Source of the DNA: Sphagnum compactum
Taxonomy: Eukaryota > Bryophyta > Sphagnopsida > Sphagnales
DNA length: 64,000 nucleotides
Direction: 5' to 3'
Assembly (NCBI GenBank): GCA_965153455.1
Contig: OZ234493.1
Coordinates: 34,524,213-34,588,212, forward strand
The notes beneath the pieces were generated by a model that did no database searches, was not told where the DNA came from, and saw only the letters and a program-made list of their open reading frames with translations. This document shows positions 58,171-64,000 of the stretch, piece after piece. The stretch's first letter is position 1. Each line of letters starts with the position of its first letter. The position numbers were made by a program, and so were the translations under genes.

Positions 58171-58948
58171 CTAGTAGGTAACCCGTGACTACGCCACTCC
58201 AGCCACGTTTGCCACGTATTGGAGGCTTGAGGCGCCCCTGCAGGTCCTGTGCGCGCTGCCCAGGCCGGTTTGGCCCGCCCATCGTGCCCTGTGCACCTCC
58301 GTCTGGCCCGTTGAGCGCACCGTTTGGCCCCAAATTGCATCACGCATCCACATTGGATGTATAAAAGGTCGTGGCACCTCGCCCGGCGCCCCGCAGCGGC
58401 TGCCCTGGCCGCAATCCGTGAATGTCTGTGACGAACACATAGACAGACAGACAGATGGCGGCTCTCGTCGTTCTCCCTGCCATGCCCTCCTCCTCTTCCT
58501 TTCTTCCCTTCTTTTTTCACGTCCCAAATCAAGGTCTTGATATTTTCGAGACCTGAAATCCCCTACTTCATAATCTCCGTGTCCCTAACACAGATCCCTC
58601 GTTTCTTGAGACCTGGATTTTGTCATCTGTTGCCATTGCTTTTTCTTCTAGTTCCAAACCCCAGGTCTCGATATTTTCGAGACCTGAAATCTCCTCGTCA
58701 TGTGACGATAGATTGACCTCCATGTCCCTAACACAGACAGACCCCTCATTTCTTGAGACCTGAAATCTCCTCCTCTGCTGCCATTGCAAATTTTCAGGTT
58801 TTGATACCTTCGAGACCAAATCCAGGTCTCCTCATCATCTGACGATACCTCCTGTCTCCATGTCCCTAAACAGACAGACCCCTCATTTCTTGAGACCTGA
58901 AACGAACACACAGACAGACAGACACCACGTTTGCTTTAATATATTAGA
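58171..58948 (-). mobile_element. Non-autonomous Helitron (778 bp), minus strand
   Basis: Read on the minus strand it starts A|TCTAATATATTAAAG at 58948 and ends with hairpin GTGGCGTAGTCAC, GGGTTACCTACTAG|T at 58171, so both termini and the A|T target fit the Helitron rules exactly. Inside are about 2.7 tandem copies of a ~140-bp segment containing GGTCTCGATATTTTCGAGACC-like inverted repeats (starts at about 58530, 58672 and 58796) and ACAGACAGACAG runs. The GC-rich 3' third has no recognisable gene and may be captured DNA. No transposition protein; it would need a Rep/helicase in trans. Confidence 0.85.
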
Positions 58949-58949
58949 T

Positions 58950-59690
58950 GGTTGTTCCACTAAAACTCAACATTATTTATTAGAACATTTTATGACTATG
59001 TTCTAATTTTAATCATGTGTGTGCCATTTTGTGCATAATTAGCTTCTTTTTAGTTATATTGGGACTACATGGTGGAAATCAAAATTAATTTTTAAAATCA
59101 ATTGTTTTATGGAAATTAATGATAGACTACATAGCATTTGTGGAGAGGGTGCCTACTAATGCAGTGGCTCAGCAATTACTGGGGACAAGCTACCCATTGA
59201 TAGCCCTCCTCTTCATAAATGCTATCTAGTGTGGCCAATAACTTTAGTGTGTATGGATGAAGAATTTCATAATCTTCTTATTATTGGATGAAAATTTCCA
59301 TAGCCTTCTTGTAGTTGGACGAAAAAAGAGAGGGAGAAGTTCTACATCGCCAGAGACAAGAGAGGGCCAAGCAGAAGCTTGAAAATGTCTAAACAGAAGT
59401 TATGTGTATGAGGTTGCAGGCTACTGCAGCTGGACTGTCGTGCTCTTGACAAATCAAAACTTGACACCTCAAGAATCTACTTCCAAGAATTGCTTACGTT
59501 TTCAAACTTAACAGGATTAGGGTAGAGCGGCCCATCATCAATCACCTGCCTACGACCGAACATTTATTTATATCTTCATCACATGTGCTTCATTTTGAGT
59601 GATTTAATCCCGTAAGCTATTATACTCTACAATGAATCTAAACACAATATCCTTGCAGTGCTAGGCAGGGCCAACAAACAAAACACCTAT
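58950..59690. other. Intergenic, upstream of the DUF220 gene
   Basis: No gene. Contains the second copy of the 78-bp repeat at 59530-59607. Confidence 0.5.
59530..59607 (+). repeat. 78-bp repeat, copy 2, in the DUF220 upstream region
   Basis: GCCCATCATCAATCACCTGC continuing to TTGAGTGATTTAA; see 56980-57057. Its place in the likely promoter region could mean promoter DNA was duplicated, or that both are remnants of one repeat family. Confidence 0.9.
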
Positions 59691-59694
59691 CTTA

Positions 59695-59702
59695 ATATAT
59701 AA
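59695..59702 (+). promoter_or_regulatory. Possible TATA box of the DUF220 gene
   Basis: ATATATAA lies about 160 bp upstream of the ATG at 59862, a plausible distance given a leader of some 130 bases. It is unconfirmed, as the surroundings are AT-rich. Confidence 0.35.
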
Positions 59703-59861
59703 GACTCCAATGACCATGTTACACAGTTCCATGCATGTTCCCCAAATATCCTAAATGTTCCAAAAGTCCGAATTGTTCTAAAACGTTGTGAGCTAAAACA
59801 TCTACAACAGCTTGCTCAACGGAGCGCGAGCTAAGGAAGGCAGTGACGAGTGCCTGCGGCG

Positions 59862-59993
59862 ATGGCGGAGCAAGAGGATGTCAACGCTAGAGCTCCGGAC
59901 GGTGTAGAAGGAGACGGCAAGACGGCGATGGCGGAGCAAGAGGATGCCAACGCTAGAGCTCTGGACGGTGTAGAAGGAGACGGCAAGACGGCG
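59862..59993 (+). repeat. In-frame 66-bp tandem duplication in DUF220 exon 1
   Basis: Two adjacent 66-bp copies (59862-59927 and 59928-59993) encode MAEQEDVNARAPDGVEGDGK and MAEQEDANARALDGVEGDGK, each followed by TA. Only two bases differ, so the duplication is young. Each copy carries an ATG, so translation could start at either. Confidence 0.95.
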
Positions 59994-61741
59994 ATCTTGG
60001 ACGATGCCTGGGTGCCTTCCGATAGCTTCGTGCACGAGCCTCCAGTGTTGAAAGTGATGCAGCCCAAGGGCACCTTCTGTGAGATTCAGACGCGATTTTC
60101 TGTTGCCTTGGAGCCGGACGCAGTGTACAATATCATCACGGACCCTAACAATAGACGCGTCTTCAAAAACATCAAGGTAGATTGTAGTAGTATATATAAG
60201 GCTGCTCCCTGCGACTCCCCCCCGACCCCAAACCCTACGGCCTGAACCTCTGCCGTTGCCTGTTTGGAATTGAATAGTCTTTCTTGAAATCTTTTTTCTT
60301 TATCAAGTGCCTTTTGCCTCCCAGTGCCTTTAACAAAGAAATTTTTCATGTTTTGTAAGAGTCGTTTTGTTCCTTTCTTTGCACTTTTTTTTGTTGGGGA
60401 TATGGCCTGGTAAAAGCGATTCGGAACATCTGCACAAACGTTACAGAAAGTGTCCTGTGAAGGCCCTCCTGCAACCCTAATTCCATATATATCTTCTCAA
60501 CGAAGATCTTTCTGCAATGAGTGAAAATAGGTACATGAACAAAGGAAGTTCTATTGTCAATCTGTTCATCTCTGGCACTTGAATTGTGATGTTACAGAAA
60601 TCAATGGCAGACTAAATTGGACATGAATCAAATAATAGCCTGATTGTGAGACCCATTCACTGTGTTTTCTCAGTTGTTGTCCAACTGTCAGGAACTGATG
60701 AAGTGAGTGTAGAATGATGGCGTCTTTGTACTGCCTTACATGATGAGGAAGGTAAAGGTTTGATGCTTTGTGAGCAACATTCACAAATGTAAGACTGCAC
60801 GCATGTCTGTAGGTTCAGTACTAGCTGGACCAATACAGTATTACTAAGTTCTTTAACCTCTTTTTGAGAGTTATCATTGCAAATGACACAGATACTGATG
60901 TAGGTTTGACCAGATAGTTTTCCCAATGTCAGTTAGGACCTGACACTTTTCTGCTTACCAACTGAAAAATTGTATCTATTGTTTCTACATCACTACTTAA
61001 GTGCTTGGGTGAGAGGAGTATTAGATGTTACTGGATTTGCAGCTGGAGCCTCATATGACGTTCTGCGCAAAGCTCATTACCTAGTTTGCCACAAACCCTA
61101 AATGTTTTCCAGTTATAACTGTTTTTGTACTCTTTATGCAGGAGGTCTGCTACCGAAAAGTGTTAGAGGATGATGGCAATCGGCAGTTAGTTGAGGTGGA
61201 GCAGCTAGGGCGGTGGCGCTTCCTCATGATCTCTGGCACTTTCTCCAGCCGTGTTATGGTTGAGCAAAACCGTCAAGAGCACCAGGTACATGCTTCTCTT
61301 GTGCATGCAAATGATACATGATATTGTTTGTAGGTTTGCTTTGATTTGTCCCAGATCCTATGACCATGTCCCTATGTGATTGGTCACAGTACCATGCAGC
61401 AGATGCATCACTGTTGTTGGATTTCTTATGTTTGCATCATTCTGCTACAGATGCTATTCAACCTTGTGAAGCAAGGAATGATGCGAAAATTTTCTGGGTC
61501 CTGGAAGATTGAGTCAATGTATGCCAGCGAGTGGAACTCACAAGGAGTAGATTCAGAATCAGAGGTTGTAGGCTCATGGGTAAATTTCCATCAGCTTTTG
61601 GAACCTGCCATGGTACCCCCATGGCCACTCAGTATGTATGTCCGGGGTGTCTCAGAGAGAATTATTCGAGAGATGTGTTCAGACTTACAGATTGAATGCT
61701 TGCGTCTCTCACAGCTGAACAGCTCTAGAAGTCAGCAGTAA
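59862..61741 (+). CDS. DUF220-family (START/SRPBCC-like) protein, 3 exons
   Basis: Exons 59862-60176, 61142-61285 and 61451-61741. Introns are GT..AG in phase 0, and the joined CDS of 750 bp gives 249 aa plus TAA. An upstream in-frame GTG at 59850 is not a likely start. Domain clues in order: acidic duplicated N-terminus; WVPSDSFVHEPPVLKV then RFSVALEPDAVYNIITDPNN and RRVFKNIK at the exon 1 end; EVCYRKVLEDDGNRQLVEVE then RWRFLMISGTFSSRVMVEQN in exon 2; FSGSWKIES and VSERIIREM in exon 3. This is the layout of plant DUF220 proteins (Arabidopsis At1g23560/At1g70480 type), related to polyketide cyclase/START-like lipid-binding folds. Biochemical function unknown. There is no signal peptide or membrane segment, so it is probably soluble. 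All three exons are clean, so I consider it functional. Confidence 0.87.
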
Positions 61742-64000
61742 TTGGTCCCTCTGAAGACTTTGATTATGTCCCTATGTTATGGGCAACAGACCATGCCCAA
61801 GTTTATCTTACAACCAACACTGACATTACCCCAAATTCTAGCAACATTAGCTCTTTTTCTGAGACATTGAATTGTGATTAATTATATTGTATGTCTGTGA
61901 TCTGTAAAAATTGTCACATTAATTGTGAAAATTCTCAATCTCAATCCTAACACTTCAGTCAGATGCAAACATGTGCATGATTTACCAGTGTTTTACGAGT
62001 GACGCTTGTAAGGTTATGATCACACCCATTGTTATGCCACCTTCAAAATGTCGTGTAATTTCATAGGTAAATACTTTTTACAAGTGTATGAACTTGTTTC
62101 CCATCATGCCTGTTCAGATTGCTTTCACCTTGAGTAGTTAACATTTTTTGAGTATACCAGTTTGCTAGTATACTTGCCCAATATGGATTCCCAAAACAGC
62201 TTGCCAAAAGAAGGCCCAAGTTGGCAGCAGCTACCAATTTTCAATCCACTAAAACCATAAGGTCTTTTTTCAGGAAGCATCACATAAATTTATGTCCCAG
62301 GCCCCCCACCAGTCCCTGGATCTATAGAAATATGCCAGTCAAACCTACGGCCATGAAAGTGGTTCAGCCTTCTTATTGCACAGGGCAAATGATAAGTTGC
62401 ATTTCAGCACAAATATGTGCATAAACCACCATCAATCATTCAAAAAAATTGCAATTTCTGTTTTTCGTTCCTCTTAACAAACCAGCCATTACATTTACTT
62501 GTTTGTTAGCTGATCAATATGTTTATGAAATATTATCATTTCATGTTCTTCAGAATCAAGAAAGCACAAAAGAGGAAAAATGGAGTTTGGCTACTTTCAC
62601 AATTGAGGCTACAACCTTCCAAAATTAACTATTTAAAAATCAACGTTCCACATTATCTTTCTAATATGGAGTAGACCAAAAATTTCTTTCTAAACTTACT
62701 AGCATTTGTTGAACACAAGTTTTTACCTATTGCAACTTTTATAACATACTAAAATTTGTTCCCAAACAAGAATTTCCAAGTCTTAGTTATTCAAGAGTAA
62801 ATTCTTTACTTGAGTTTATTTTCTAAATAGGGTTTGACTCTTATGGTCATTAATGATAAATTTGATGTTTGCTTTCCCCTCCCTTACAATCTATGCACCT
62901 AGTTTAATTTCCCAATATCATCCAAAACTATATGCACTTTGAAAATCTACTAACCCACGGTAACAACATGAGCATTGAGGATATTTCCTTCTCCATATTG
63001 ACTTTCACATGTACCTACTACCTACACTATATATGGCACCCTAATCATATTTTCAAGATCAACTTCTTCAATTGCAATCACAAATATATTATGCAGTGTA
63101 AATTGTAGTCTCATCTTTTCCACCAGTATCAAATCAGTGTTTCTTTTTCCAGATTTCTAATGTCATGTCATATGCAAGCATCCCAAGAGGGATTTTGCAT
63201 TAAATGGTGATAGGTTTCTACAACTTGTCTAAAAAGTTAAAAAGCTGGTAGGAAAAATGTCCCCCCACCCCCTAAATTCTTGTTATCTAGTTCTTAAATT
63301 GAATCAACAAGGGACCTAGGGTAAAAGCATGATAAAAAAAAATTAAATTTAAATGAATGTTTTAAAATTTAGCATGTATAATGCATATAAAATCAAACAA
63401 GTAGCATAAAAATGGGTGAAAATAAATTGTAAATCATCTCACATTTTATTATTATTATGAGAATTCACTTAAAAAAAATTAGGACCAAATGAATTTTAAA
63501 AGTAAATCAAAAGTATTATTATTTGTCGAATAGTAGATTTGTAAATGGGGATACTTTTAGCCCATTTTTAAAACTTAGTTGCTCTATTACTTTTGGAGAT
63601 ATAGATATCATTATAATTTTGAGTTATAGCCATAATAGAAAGTATTTAAGTACATAACACATATTTAATTAATTTTGGACTTTAACTTTAATCCTAGACT
63701 TAATTCAATACAAGAAACAGGCTAAGGAACAAAACCATTTTAATAGCCACCAAATAGGATATATTTCAACCATCTTTTCATGTAATTGCATAAAGTTTCA
63801 ACAAGAACTTGAATTTGGCACCAAATTCAACAAGTTGGGGAACAAAACCAATCTAGTGGCCATCAAATAAGACGTATTTCAACCAAGTTTTCATATAACT
63901 TCATTAATTTTCCAAAAAAAAGTGAAATTGACATCAAATTCAACATGGTGCAAATGTTGAAATCGATCTAGTGGCCACCACATGGGAGGAATTTCCACCA
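61742..64000. other. 3' flank and AT-rich intergenic DNA, no gene
   Basis: The first few hundred bases should hold the DUF220 3' UTR. From about 62440 the DNA is strongly AT-rich. Near 63717-63990 a segment with GAACAAAACCA, TAGTGGCCA(T/C)CA and ATTTCAACCA words recurs at about 120-bp spacing, a diverged tandem repeat that runs to the window edge. Confidence 0.45.

Noticed and set aside
58161-58532. GC-rich minus-strand frames as a gene
   Set aside because: They lie inside the small Helitron, have no recognisable domain, and two overlapping frames are equally open because of composition.

Overview
The window looks like nuclear DNA of a land plant: AT-rich, intron-containing genes with GT..AG boundaries and plant-type proteins, embedded in many layers of transposable elements. 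Plant hallmarks are a WAT1-related transporter, a DUF220 (START-like) gene, a captured ABCG half-transporter exon, a chromodomain Ty3/Gypsy element, an L1-type LINE and Rep/helicase Helitrons. The species cannot be told from sequence alone. Only two genes look intact.

Layout. 0.4-4.9 kb is a badly decayed L1-type LINE (endonuclease and reverse transcriptase), apparently interrupted by an AT-rich block. At 5.02-7.92 kb a chromodomain Ty3/Gypsy element sits between 5-bp target duplications (AATAG); it has lost most of its interior, so its left LTR joins directly to integrase. 7.9-19 kb is gene-poor and holds a 0.9-kb minisatellite, a TIR element, a decayed transposase and a 114-bp CACTA-type MITE with a perfect 3-bp target duplication. 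A complete seven-exon WAT1-related gene lies on the minus strand at 22.44-19.10 kb. 22.5-30.8 kb is intergenic, with an exact 6 x 41-bp tandem repeat and a long inverted-repeat element. At 30.79-32.67 kb a second WAT1-related copy, divergently oriented, is a pseudogene: it has a lost splice acceptor, frameshifts and no exons 5-7.

The centrepiece is 33,447-51,446: a head-to-tail array of Helitron units of one family. At least two junctions read (C/T)TAG|TCTATAGTAAAGG, with no host DNA between one unit's 3' end and the next unit's 5' end. One unit carries a Rep/PIF1-helicase gene (40.6-45.3 kb) broken by two stops and two frameshifts. Others carry captured gene pieces (an ABCG exon with splice sites, unidentified exons), a hairpin-forming ~89-bp minisatellite, and a later-inserted solo LTR related to the 5-kb element.

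51.5-59.7 kb is intergenic, with decayed repeated exon-like pieces, a dispersed repeat family and two small non-autonomous Helitrons of another family. A complete three-exon DUF220-family gene lies at 59.86-61.74 kb (+), with a 66-bp in-frame duplication at its N-terminus. The rest, to 64 kb, has no recognisable gene.
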